64,000 nucleotides of DNA from Clostridia bacterium (lineage in GTDB: Bacteria > Bacillota_A > Clostridia > Christensenellales > Aristaeellaceae), in the NCBI GenBank assembly GCA_017509065.1, contig JAFWQM010000217.1, positions 123,801 to 187,800 on the forward strand. Reading direction: 5' to 3'. Below are positions 10,140-17,879 of this stretch, in pieces. The notes under the pieces were generated by a model. That model was not told where the DNA came from and made no database searches. It saw nothing but the letters and a program-made list of their open reading frames with translations. The position numbers were made by a program, and so were the translations under genes. How positions within the stretch are numbered: position 1 is the stretch's first letter; every line of letters begins with the position of its first letter.

Positions 10140-11066
10140 TCATCCGATCAGCGCTTCGTAAAGCATGACCCACAGGGGGATCGTGGCGATGCAGGACAGG
10201 GTGGTCAGCACGTTGATCGCCGAAGCGTACTGCGCATCCTTGTTGTAGAGGATGGCCACCTGGTTGATGTTGGAGGCTGACGGCGCGATCGCTCCGAGCA
10301 GCACGATCATCAGGATATTCCTGTCGATCGGCAGAAGGCGCGCTGCAAGGACGGCAGCGAGAACCGCCAGCCCCGACGCCACGACCATGCGGAAGAAAAG
10401 TACGCCGAAGACCCTGCTGTTGGCAAACATCCCACGGACGGTCATCCCGCCGATCACCATGCCGGTAATCATCATGCTCAGCGGCCCGATCATGGCGGCT
10501 ACGTCGCTGAACGCCAGAGCCAGCGGTTCCGGCAGCCGTGCGCCGCTGAACAGGACGATGAGTCCCGCCATCGTAGCCAGAATGTTCGGGTTGAGCAGAA
10601 TCTTACGGACATTCATCGCGCTTTCGCTGTCAAACATCCGCACGCCCACCGTCCAGAACATCGCGTTAAACACCAGGATGTACGCGCTGGTATAGATGAC
10701 CCAATCCTGTCCCTTCGCAAAGGCGACCAGCGGAATGACCAAATTTCCGACGTTCGTGAAAACAATGGATGAGCCTTCCACCTCAGTCGCTTTCCAGAAG
10801 CGGCGGAGGATGGCGACGATCAGTAAAAACAGCGCTTGAAACCCGACAGCCAGCGCCACGGCGGTCAGCAGCCCCTTGGTAATCTCAGGCGTAAGCTCCT
10901 TCTGAAAGGAGTTAAAGACCACACAGGGCGTGACAAAGTAAAGCGACAGTTTTGAAATCACCTTGCTGTTCTCCGCCTTGAGGATTCCAGTCTTCACCAG
11001 CGCGGCGGTCGCGAACAGAATCAGAAACAGTTCGGTGATCTTTTTTGCAAGCGGGATGGCAATCAT
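10140..11066 (-). CDS. AEC-family (auxin efflux carrier) transporter
   Basis: A 308-residue inner-membrane carrier with about ten hydrophobic spans in the two five-helix halves of the AEC family. The conserved NxGxxxxP motif appears as FTNVGNLVIPLVAF (~residues 104-117), and the second half has GAIAPSASNINQVAILYN. Family members export organic acids, amino acids or similar anions; the substrate is unknown. ATG at 11066 follows AGGAGA. It has its own promoter and a structured leader of ~118 nt. Confidence 0.88.
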   Translation of the reverse strand: MIAIPLAKKITELFLILFATAALVKTGILKAENSKVISKLSLYFVTPCVVFNSFQKELTPEITKGLLTAVALAVGFQALFLLIVAILRRFWKATEVEGSSIVFTNVGNLVIPLVAFAKGQDWVIYTSAYILVFNAMFWTVGVRMFDSESAMNVRKILLNPNILATMAGLIVLFSGARLPEPLALAFSDVAAMIGPLSMMITGMVIGGMTVRGMFANSRVFGVLFFRMVVASGLAVLAAVLAARLLPIDRNILMIVLLGAIAPSASNINQVAILYNKDAQYASAINVLTTLSCIATIPLWVMLYEALIG

Positions 11067-11183
11067 GGCGTGGTTTTTTCTCCTGTATTTCTTTGGAATG
11101 CCGGAAGATACCGGCGCGCGTCACCGCGGCGGTCAGTGTCTTTCTGTTCGGGGGATGCCCGAAAGAAAAACCTTCTCCCCGCT

Positions 11184-11211
11184 ATTATACCACGAATCAG
11201 CCAGACCGCAA
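11184..11211 (-). promoter_or_regulatory. Promoter of the AEC transporter gene
   Basis: Minus-strand TTGCGG (11206-11211) and TATAAT (11184-11189), 16-bp spacer, extended TGG. The leader that follows contains two small stems (one pairing GCCGG with CCGGC, one around TTCGGG/CCCGAA). Confidence 0.65.
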
Positions 11212-11257
11212 GCCAAATCCCATGCGGATTGCTATCGTTCCCGAGGAAATAAAAGAC

Positions 11258-11446
11258 TTATTCGATTGTTAATGCTTCTTTCATGCAGTTCCCCATGCCG
11301 GAAAACATTTCGTTCACGGTTTCCTGGATCTGCTGCTGCGGCGTTTTGCAAGGCAGCGCTTCCTCTGCGAAACCTTTTATCTGGAACGCCAGCGCAAGCA
11401 GCGCGACGCCAGCCAGGAGACAGAATAAATCCTTGATCTTCATCAT
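11258..11446 (-). CDS. Small membrane-anchored or secreted protein (62 residues), unknown
   Basis: The ORF starts with ATGATG at 11446, overlapping the stop of the upstream YkvI-like gene by 4 nt. A good ribosome site (AAGGAGG) lies within the end of that gene. The product MMKIKDLFCLLAGVALLALAF... has a hydrophobic segment (residues 8-22) and possibly a signal cleavage site after KGFA, leaving a ~37-residue mature part with two cysteines (EALPCKTPQQQ, GMGNCMKEA). I do not recognise a family. The coupling suggests it is a partner of the YkvI-like membrane protein. Confidence 0.6.
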   Translation of the reverse strand: MMKIKDLFCLLAGVALLALAFQIKGFAEEALPCKTPQQQIQETVNEMFSGMGNCMKEALTIE

Positions 11447-12462
11447 CGGTTGCCTTCCTCCTTGTTTGGTCTCCGTCCAATAGACGAAGCAAAACGGAAA
11501 ACTGTTCCGCGTTTCAAAAATTTTCTTCCAAAAATCAGCAGGATTCCCAGCCATCCAAGCGCAGGATAGGCAAGACCGACGATCTCCTCAAACCCCAGCA
11601 GCGAAGACACGGCGCACAGCAGCCCGGCCCACAGGATCGAGTGTTCAACGCGCGGAGGAAACAGGCCGCGCATCGTTCGCAGGATGGCGGCCAATGTGGA
11701 AAGCACAGCCAGATAGAGCACGCCAGCGCAGAGATAAAACCCCACTTTTCCGTAGTTACGAAGCAGTGTGACAACGGGCAGGGCAGCATGCTGCTGCGCA
11801 TCCGCGTGGGGAAGCAGCGCCGCGTTCCCAGCGCACAGCAGCAAGCCAATCATGATACCGGTATATAGGGATATTTTCTTCTTTTCGCCAGATATACAGT
11901 TCTGCCCAGCCTCACGGATGACCCCGGCGGAGAGCGTCACGTTCAGGCCGCAGTAGCCGACTAACTGGATGAGAGCAATCAGCGGATACGTCTCTGGCAC
12001 CGACCTCTTCGCCGCTGGTTCCACGGGCAAACGGAGACAAAAAAAGAAAGCCAGCAGCAGAAGCGGGACGAGGATTTTCCCGATCACGCCGAGGAGCACG
12101 ATAGGTTTCCGCGCGATCACAACGCCCGCGCACAGCGTAAGCAGCCCGCCCACGAAGCGCGCATACAGCAGTGGCACAGTCAGCGCGACCAGTTCCCCAG
12201 CTGCCGCGGTCATCGCCCCGCCCGCCGCGGCGAACAGCGGCAGCAGGCAGATTTTAACAATTCTTCCCGTTTTTCCGTTTGGTGCTGCAGTCTCGGTCTC
12301 CATAAGACAGGAGATGAGCGCGCACGTAAAAAGCGCCGCCAGCATAACCAATGCCCAGGAAAGCGGCCCGAAGCGGCTGAAAAAGTGCATGATTTCCCGA
12401 CCCGAAGCGAACCCCGCGCCGACCATGGCGCTGACGATGCCGAACACTGCGGAATAAAGCAT
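11443..12462 (-). CDS. YkvI-like membrane protein
   Basis: A 339-residue polytopic protein with about ten hydrophobic spans. The N-terminal GAGFASGREIMHFF motif matches the YkvI family, which belongs to the amino acid/sodium solute transporter superfamily and is common in spore formers; no function is established. ATG at 12462 follows a GGAG-rich stretch; the protein may start slightly later than in homologues because the usual charged N-terminal tail is missing. The next gene begins within its stop codon. Confidence 0.75.
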   Translation of the reverse strand: MLYSAVFGIVSAMVGAGFASGREIMHFFSRFGPLSWALVMLAALFTCALISCLMETETAAPNGKTGRIVKICLLPLFAAAGGAMTAAAGELVALTVPLLYARFVGGLLTLCAGVVIARKPIVLLGVIGKILVPLLLLAFFFCLRLPVEPAAKRSVPETYPLIALIQLVGYCGLNVTLSAGVIREAGQNCISGEKKKISLYTGIMIGLLLCAGNAALLPHADAQQHAALPVVTLLRNYGKVGFYLCAGVLYLAVLSTLAAILRTMRGLFPPRVEHSILWAGLLCAVSSLLGFEEIVGLAYPALGWLGILLIFGRKFLKRGTVFRFASSIGRRPNKEEGNR

Positions 12463-12538
12463 CTCCGTCTCCCCCGCTTTCCTTTACTTCTATGCGGGCA
12501 AGACGGAGATCATGTTTATTCGCATCGGATAAACGCCG

Positions 12539-13054
12539 CTATTTCTTCATGGACTTCAGATGCTTCATAACGCTGGTAGCGCAGACCCCGGTCAGCGCGC
12601 CGCAGGCCATGCCCACGAAGATCAGAATGGCCATATAGTAAAGAAGCTGCGGGGTGTGGAGCAGCAGCATCGCTACCGCCACCTGGCCCACGTTGTGCAT
12701 CACGCCTCCCGTCATGCTGACGACCACCGGATGAAGGCTTTGAAACCGGCTCAGCACGGACATGAACAGCATGCTCAACACGCCGCCCGCCATGGCGTAC
12801 ATGATGGTGTTGAACCCGCCGAACAAAAGGCCGCTGAGCAGCACCTTCAAAACCATCAGCACCCAGGCTGTGGGCAGATCGAGCATATACACCGCAAAAA
12901 TGAGCACGGAATTGGAAAGGCCAAGCTTGATGCCCGGCACCCCGGCCACGGCGGGCAGCAGGCTTTCCACATAGCCAAGCACCAGCATCGTGGCGAGCAG
13001 CAGCCCGGAATACGCGGTGCGGCGGGTGATTTCCTGTCTGGAAGAGGGCTTCAT
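12539..13054 (-). CDS. Gx transporter family protein (heptaprenyl diphosphate synthase component I-like)
   Basis: A 171-residue protein with five or six membrane spans. PGIKLGLSNSVLIFAVYML and the HNVGQVAVAMLLL block are typical of the Hpre_diP_synt_I / Gx transporter family, related to ECF-transporter substrate-binding subunits. In many Firmicutes it is encoded near NusG-like or polyprenyl genes. The ligand is unknown. ATG at 13054 follows AAGGGAG. It is transcribed from a TTGACG/TATCAT promoter at 13095-13123. Confidence 0.82.
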   Translation of the reverse strand: MKPSSRQEITRRTAYSGLLLATMLVLGYVESLLPAVAGVPGIKLGLSNSVLIFAVYMLDLPTAWVLMVLKVLLSGLLFGGFNTIMYAMAGGVLSMLFMSVLSRFQSLHPVVVSMTGGVMHNVGQVAVAMLLLHTPQLLYYMAILIFVGMACGALTGVCATSVMKHLKSMKK

Positions 13055-13094
13055 GGGATTCTCCCTTCAAAACTTTGCTTGTTTCTACCCTGCC

Positions 13095-13123
13095 ATGATA
13101 GCGCTGAACAGGCCGTACGTCAA
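13095..13123 (-). promoter_or_regulatory. Promoter of the Gx transporter gene
   Basis: Minus-strand TTGACG (13118-13123) and TATCAT (13095-13100), 17-bp spacer. Confidence 0.65.
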
Positions 13124-13140
13124 GTAAGTGATAGAAAAAT

Positions 13141-13322
13141 GTTACGATTCCGATATTCCTGGGGGAACCGCTCTGAGAAAGGCTGTAAAACGATAAGGAC
13201 TATTGCAGTAAGAAACAACCTACAGAGTTTGTTTTCCTTTATGGCTTTCTTGGAAGGGGGTCTGGGGGAAAACATTCTTTGGCCGCCAAAGAATGTTTTC
13301 CCCCAGATATATGAATGATTAC
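13141..13322 (+). mobile_element. MITE/REPIN-like element, copy B (182 bp)
   Basis: The element is flanked by the exact 8-bp direct repeat AGAAAAAT (13133-13140 and 13323-13330), the signature of a target-site duplication. Its ends are imperfect inverted repeats: GTTACGATTC...CCTGGGGGAA on the left, GTAATCATTC...CTGGGGGAA on the right read inward. The right end contains a perfect hairpin (13262-13306) with 21-bp arms and a 3-nt loop CCG. The left hairpin has lost its inner part compared with the copy at 61978-62195. There is no coding capacity. Together with promoter sequences it accounts for the 391-bp gap between the Gx transporter gene and nfnA. Confidence 0.85.
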
Positions 13323-13373
13323 AGAAAAATTGCTTTTCTTTTGTATTCCATAGCCATTTCCGTTTTTTTCTGA

Positions 13374-13379
13374 TATAAT
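13374..13379 (+). promoter_or_regulatory. Extended -10 promoter of nfnAB
   Basis: TATAAT with TGA just before it (TGATATAAT). No good -35 box is seen at 16-18 bp, so it is probably an extended -10 promoter. Confidence 0.5.
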
Positions 13380-13445
13380 GCTTCAATACGGCTGAATCCC
13401 GCCGTATTGTTGAGAATGAATGATTTCTTCAAGGAGGATGTGTTT

Positions 13446-14285
13446 GTGAATAGAATCCTGTTGAAAAAAAGTCTGAATCCCACCGTGACGCTGATGGAGG
13501 TGGACGCGCCGCTGGTGGCCCGGAAAGCGGAGCCGGGGCAGTTTATTATTCTGCGCGTGGATGCGGAAGGCGAGCGCATCCCCCTGACAGTGGCCGCCTA
13601 TGATCGGGAAAAGGGCAGCGTAACGATTATTTTCCAGATCGTTGGCGCGACGACCGAAAAGCTGAATCACCTGAAGGAGGGCGATTATATCCACGATTTC
13701 GTCGGCCCGCTGGGTCGAGCCACTCACACCGAGGGCCTCAAAAAAGTGGCCGTGGTTGGCGGCGGCGTGGGCTGCGCCATCGCGTATCCCGTGACCAAAA
13801 AACTGTTCGACCAGGGCGCGGAGGTGCACGCCATTGCGGGCTTCCGCAATAAAGATCTGGTGATTTTGGAGGACGAGTTCGCCGCTGCCAGCACCAAGTT
13901 CATCCGCATGAGCGACGACGGCTCCTGGGGCGAAAAGGGCCTGGTGACGGACGCGCTGAAAAAGCTGATCGAGTCCGGGGAGCAGTACGACGAAGTGATC
14001 ACCATCGGCCCCCTCATCATGATGAAGTTCGTGTGCCAGCTCACCAAGAAATACGGTGTGAAAACCATCGCCAGCATGAACCCCATCATGATCGACGGCA
14101 CCGGCATGTGCGGCGGCTGCCGCCTGACCGTGGGCGGCAAGACCAAGTTCGCCTGCGTGGACGGCCCGGAATTTGACGGCCATGAAATCGACTTCGACGA
14201 GGCCATGGCCCGCGGGCGTACCTATCAGGATTTCGAACGCCACGCCTACGAGGAAGCCTGCAATCTGTTCAAGGAGGCGAAGTAA
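13446..14285 (+). CDS. nfnA: NfnA-like NAD(P)H/ferredoxin oxidoreductase, FAD/NAD-binding subunit
   Basis: A 279-residue protein of the NfnA / dihydroorotate dehydrogenase electron transfer type. The FAD-binding strand is PLTVAAYD, the nucleotide-binding loop is VAVVGGGVGCAIAYPVTK, and the C-terminal 2Fe-2S cluster cysteines are in GTGMCGGCRLTVGGKTKFACVDGPEFDG-type positions. With NfnB it can couple NADH, NADPH and ferredoxin by flavin-based electron bifurcation. The GTG at 13446 is chosen because AAGGAGG (13431-13437) lies 8 nt upstream. nfnB starts 1 nt after its stop codon. Confidence 0.87.
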   Translation: MNRILLKKSLNPTVTLMEVDAPLVARKAEPGQFIILRVDAEGERIPLTVAAYDREKGSVTIIFQIVGATTEKLNHLKEGDYIHDFVGPLGRATHTEGLKKVAVVGGGVGCAIAYPVTKKLFDQGAEVHAIAGFRNKDLVILEDEFAAASTKFIRMSDDGSWGEKGLVTDALKKLIESGEQYDEVITIGPLIMMKFVCQLTKKYGVKTIASMNPIMIDGTGMCGGCRLTVGGKTKFACVDGPEFDGHEIDFDEAMARGRTYQDFERHAYEEACNLFKEAK

Positions 14286-14286
14286 G

Positions 14287-15675
14287 ATGCCCAATATGTC
14301 CATGCAGAAGAATCCCATGCCCTCCCAGGCTCCCGATGTGCGCAATCACAATTTCCAGGAAGTGGCGCTGGGCTACTCCGCCGAAACGGCCATTGACGAG
14401 GCAAAGCGCTGCCTGAACTGCAAAAACCATCCTTGCGTGGCGGGCTGCCCGGTTCGCATCCATATTCCCGAGTTTATCGCAAAAATGGCGGTGGGCGATT
14501 TTGAAGGGGCCTATCAGGTGATCGCCCAGTCCTCCTCCCTGCCCGCTGTGTGCGGCCGGGTTTGCCCGCAGGAGAGCCAGTGCGAAAGTAAATGCGTGCG
14601 CGGCATCAAGGGCGAGCCGGTGGGTATCGGTCGCCTGGAGCGCTTCGCCGCCGACTGGCACAACGCCCATTCCACGGAAAAGCCCGTGAAGCCTGCCTCC
14701 AACGGGCATAAGGTAGCCGTGATCGGTTCCGGTCCCTCCGGCCTGACCTGCGCGGGCGACCTGTCGAAGAAGGGTTATGAAGTCACCGTGTTTGAAGCGC
14801 TGCACCTGGCGGGCGGCGTGCTGGTGTACGGTATTCCCGAATTCCGCCTGCCCAAGTCCATCGTCCAGAAGGAAATCGACACCCTGGCCGATTTGGGCGT
14901 GAAGATCGAAACCAACGTGGTCATCGGCAAGACCATCACCATTGACGAGCTCATGCAGGAATACGGCTTCGAGGCCGTGTTCATCGGTTCCGGCGCGGGC
15001 TTGCCCAAATTCATGAACATCCCCGGCGAGAACCTCAAGGGCGTGTATTCCGCCAACGAATTCCTGACCCGCATCAATCTGATGAAAGCCTACAAGCCCG
15101 GCAGCGATACCCCCATCCAGCACGGCAAGCACGTGGCCGTGGTGGGCGGCGGCAACGTGGCTATGGACGCGGCCCGCTGCGCCAAGCGCCTGGGTGCGGA
15201 CGTGACGATTATTTACCGCCGCACCGAAGCCGAACTGCCCGCCCGCCGGGAGGAAGTGGAGCACGCCATGGAAGAGGGCATCGTGTTCAAGTTCCTCACC
15301 AATCCGCTGGAAATTCTGGGCAACGACCAGGGCTGGGTCAGCGCCGTGCACTGCCAGGAAATGGAGCTGGGCGAGCCCGATGCCTCCGGCCGCCGCCGCC
15401 CGGTGCCGAAAGAAGGCAGCGAGTTTACGCTTGACCTGGACTGCGTGATCATGGCCCTGGGCACCAGCCCGAACCCCCTCATCAAATCCACCACCGCAGG
15501 GCTGGAAACCCAGAAGTGGGGCGGCATCATCGCCGAAGAAGAAACGGGCCTCACCTCCCGGGAGGGCGTGTACGCCGGCGGCGACGCCGTCACCGGCGCG
15601 GCCACCGTCATCCTCGCCATGGGCGCGGGCAAAAACGCCGCCGCCGCGATTGACGAATATCTGAGCAGAAAGTGA
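14287..15675 (+). CDS. nfnB: NfnB-like / glutamate synthase small subunit-like oxidoreductase
   Basis: A 462-residue flavoprotein. The N-terminal ferredoxin-like part has CLNCKNHPCVAGCPV and CGRVCPQESQCESKCVRG for two 4Fe-4S clusters. FAD-binding GSGPSGLTCAGDL and NADP-binding VVGGGNVAMDAARCAKRLG sites follow, with the C-terminal GGDAVTGAATVILAMGAG signature. Called homotetrameric glutamate synthase in many genomes, but directly downstream of an NfnA homologue it is most likely the NfnB half of a bifurcating NADH-dependent ferredoxin:NADP oxidoreductase. ATG at 14287 has AAGGAGG 9 nt upstream. Confidence 0.9.
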   Translation: MPNMSMQKNPMPSQAPDVRNHNFQEVALGYSAETAIDEAKRCLNCKNHPCVAGCPVRIHIPEFIAKMAVGDFEGAYQVIAQSSSLPAVCGRVCPQESQCESKCVRGIKGEPVGIGRLERFAADWHNAHSTEKPVKPASNGHKVAVIGSGPSGLTCAGDLSKKGYEVTVFEALHLAGGVLVYGIPEFRLPKSIVQKEIDTLADLGVKIETNVVIGKTITIDELMQEYGFEAVFIGSGAGLPKFMNIPGENLKGVYSANEFLTRINLMKAYKPGSDTPIQHGKHVAVVGGGNVAMDAARCAKRLGADVTIIYRRTEAELPARREEVEHAMEEGIVFKFLTNPLEILGNDQGWVSAVHCQEMELGEPDASGRRRPVPKEGSEFTLDLDCVIMALGTSPNPLIKSTTAGLETQKWGGIIAEEETGLTSREGVYAGGDAVTGAATVILAMGAGKNAAAAIDEYLSRK

Positions 15676-15804
15676 TTAGAGAATAGGGATAGGGATTAGA
15701 AGAATGTTTGTCATGACATATTTCCTTATTGCGAAATGAGCCCTCAAAAGCTTTATCAGACATTCTAACTCCTAATCCCTTTTCCCTTATCTCTAATCCC
15801 TCTT
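15674..15804. repeat. Long imperfect inverted repeat rich in GGGATTAG motifs
   Basis: The left arm (GATTAGAGAATAGGGA...) is the imperfect reverse complement of the right arm (...CTTATCTCTAATCCC); the arms are about 35 bp with ~65 bp between them. A shorter relative is at 57157-57210. No coding content. Confidence 0.65.
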
Positions 15805-15812
15805 TAAAACAA

Positions 15813-15847
15813 CCGGCCATCGGGTACACTCCCAATGGCCGATTTTT
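15813..15847. terminator. Bidirectional terminator between nfnB and ktrA
   Basis: CGGCCAT (15813-15819) pairs with ATGGCCG, with an inner GGG/CCC stem, followed by TTTTT on the plus strand and a T-rich stretch on the minus strand. Confidence 0.75.
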
Positions 15848-15851
15848 ATGC

Positions 15852-16499
15852 TCAGATTTTAAAGCACTTCTGGATATCCTTCCACGTGCCAAGCACCAGG
15901 ATGGTCTGATTCGCGCTAAAGACGGTATCGCTGGTGACAACTACGCTGGATGTGCCGCCGCCGCGAACAGCCAGCACGTTCAGATTATATTTCCGGCGGA
16001 TATCCAACGAGCCTACCGTCCGCTGATCCCATTCCTCGGGTACGGCCACGTCGTAAATGGCGTATTCGCTGTCCAGCGCGATATAATCCAGCACGTGGTC
16101 GGCAGCGTAGCGGATCACCGCCCAGTCCGCAACCTGCTTGGCGGGATAGAACACATCGTCCGCACCGTTTCGCAGGAGGAACTTTTTGTGCACCTCACTG
16201 GACGCCCGGGAAACCACCTGCTTTGCGCCTAAATCCTTGAGCAGCGATGTGATGACCAGCGAGCTTTGGAAATCTTCCCCGATCGCCACAAAGCAGATAT
16301 CATAGCTGTTCACGCCCAGCGATTCCAGAAACGCTTCGCTGGTCGCGTCGCCGATCTGCGCGTCCGTCACCAATGGCAGTACTTCGTTTACCTTGCTCTC
16401 GTCCCTATCGACCGCCATGACTTCATAGTTCAGTTCATTCAACTTTTTCGCCATATTGCGGCCAAACCGTCCCAGACCGATCAAAAGCACTGATTTCAT
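15852..16499 (-). CDS. ktrA: Ktr/Trk potassium uptake regulatory subunit (RCK protein)
   Basis: A 215-residue cytoplasmic gating ring subunit. The N-terminal Rossmann RCK-N domain has GLGRFGRNMAKKLNE (nucleotide-binding GxGxxG) and the acidic residue in MAVDRDESKV; the RCK-C domain is the last ~80 residues. It lies 15 nt downstream of the ion-channel subunit gene and controls potassium uptake in response to ATP/ADP. Confidence 0.92.
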   Translation of the reverse strand: MKSVLLIGLGRFGRNMAKKLNELNYEVMAVDRDESKVNEVLPLVTDAQIGDATSEAFLESLGVNSYDICFVAIGEDFQSSLVITSLLKDLGAKQVVSRASSEVHKKFLLRNGADDVFYPAKQVADWAVIRYAADHVLDYIALDSEYAIYDVAVPEEWDQRTVGSLDIRRKYNLNVLAVRGGGTSSVVVTSDTVFSANQTILVLGTWKDIQKCFKI

Positions 16500-16514
16500 C
16501 GTCTTATTCTCCTT

Positions 16515-17855
16515 TTATCCAACAGTTATTTTTTCCAGCGGCAGCGCGCTCTGCGTTCCGGCCTTCGTGGCCTGCGCGGCGTAGATCAGCGTGAGCCCTC
16601 CCACGCGGCCCAGGAACATGAGCGCGATCAGAATGATTCGGGATACCGCCCCCAGCTGGCTCGTGATCCCAAGCGTGATGCCCACCGTACCGATGGCGGA
16701 CGCCGTTTCAAACAGGCAGGTGAGCAGCGGCATGCCCTCGATACCGCAGATGATGACGCCCGAAGTAAAGAACAGCGCGAAGTACATCACGATGATCGCC
16801 ACGGCGTGGCGCACCGCGTCGTCCCCGATGCGCCGGCCCAGGCATTCCACCTGCTCCTTCCGCCGGAACACCGCGCGCGCCGTCAGCAGCAGCACCGCCA
16901 CGGTGGTGGTTTTCATGCCACCAGCAGTGGAGCCGGGAGAGCCGCCGACCAGCATCCAGAAAATCATGATCGCCTGTCCCCCACCGCTGATCTGATTGAG
17001 GTCCACGGTGTTGAACCCGGCGGTGCGCAGGGTGACGGACTGAAACAGCGCGGGCAGTATCCGCTCGGCGGGAGGCAGATGCTTCATCTCGACAAGCATC
17101 ATCCACAGAAACGGAATCAGCACCATGACCGCAGAGGTGATCAGAACGATCTTGCTCTGCAGGCGGTACTGCCTGAAATGAAGCCGGTGCTCCTTCACGT
17201 CGTTCCACACCAGGAAACCGATGCCGCCCACCGTGATCAGCAGAATCAAAACCAAGTTGATCCACGCGTGCTGTGAAAACCCGGTGAGGGAGGAAAACGG
17301 CTCCCGGAAGCCCATCAGGTCAAAGCCCGCGTTGCAGAACGCGGAAATGGAATGGAAGAAGGAATACCACAGCGCTCTGGGGAAACCGAATTCCACCCAG
17401 AAAGAGGGCAGCAGCAGCAGCGCGCCGATGCCTTCGATGGCAAGCGTGGTCAGGACAATAAACCTGGTAAGCCTTACGATGCCGCCCACCTGCGGCGCGG
17501 CGATGGCTTCCTGCATGGTGCTGCGCTGCATCAGGCCGATTTTCTTTCCGGAAATAAAGGCCAGCGTCACAGCGGCGGTCACCACGCCCAGGCCGCCGAT
17601 CTGGATCAGAATCAGGATCACAGCCTGGCCAAAGGGCGTCCAGGCGGTAGCGGTGTCGCGCACCACCAGGCCGGTCACGCAGACGGCGGAGGTGGCGGTG
17701 AAGAGGCAGTCCGCAAAGGGGACCGAGCCATGAACGGTGCTTGCGAAGGGCAGCATCAGCAGCAGCGTGCCGATCAGGATGAAGGACAGAAAGCCCGCGG
17801 AAATCACCTGAAAGGTGGTCAGCCTGCGCTTTCTCTGTAAAGGTTTCATGGACAT
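16515..17855 (-). CDS. ktrB: Ktr/Trk potassium uptake channel subunit
   Basis: A 446-residue membrane protein with four M1-P-M2 repeats. Selectivity-filter segments are visible as TATSAVCVTGL, FHSISAFCNAGFDLMGF, LRTAGFNTVDL and ETASAIGTVGITLGI. The last ~20 residues match KtrB C-termini (FLGRVGGLTLIYA). Together with the following ktrA gene it forms the potassium transporter. It begins 24 nt after the GH2 gene in the same direction, so it may be partly co-transcribed with it. Confidence 0.92.
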   Translation of the reverse strand: MSMKPLQRKRRLTTFQVISAGFLSFILIGTLLLMLPFASTVHGSVPFADCLFTATSAVCVTGLVVRDTATAWTPFGQAVILILIQIGGLGVVTAAVTLAFISGKKIGLMQRSTMQEAIAAPQVGGIVRLTRFIVLTTLAIEGIGALLLLPSFWVEFGFPRALWYSFFHSISAFCNAGFDLMGFREPFSSLTGFSQHAWINLVLILLITVGGIGFLVWNDVKEHRLHFRQYRLQSKIVLITSAVMVLIPFLWMMLVEMKHLPPAERILPALFQSVTLRTAGFNTVDLNQISGGGQAIMIFWMLVGGSPGSTAGGMKTTTVAVLLLTARAVFRRKEQVECLGRRIGDDAVRHAVAIIVMYFALFFTSGVIICGIEGMPLLTCLFETASAIGTVGITLGITSQLGAVSRIILIALMFLGRVGGLTLIYAAQATKAGTQSALPLEKITVG

Positions 17856-17879
17856 GCAGGCATTCCTCTTTGATAGATA

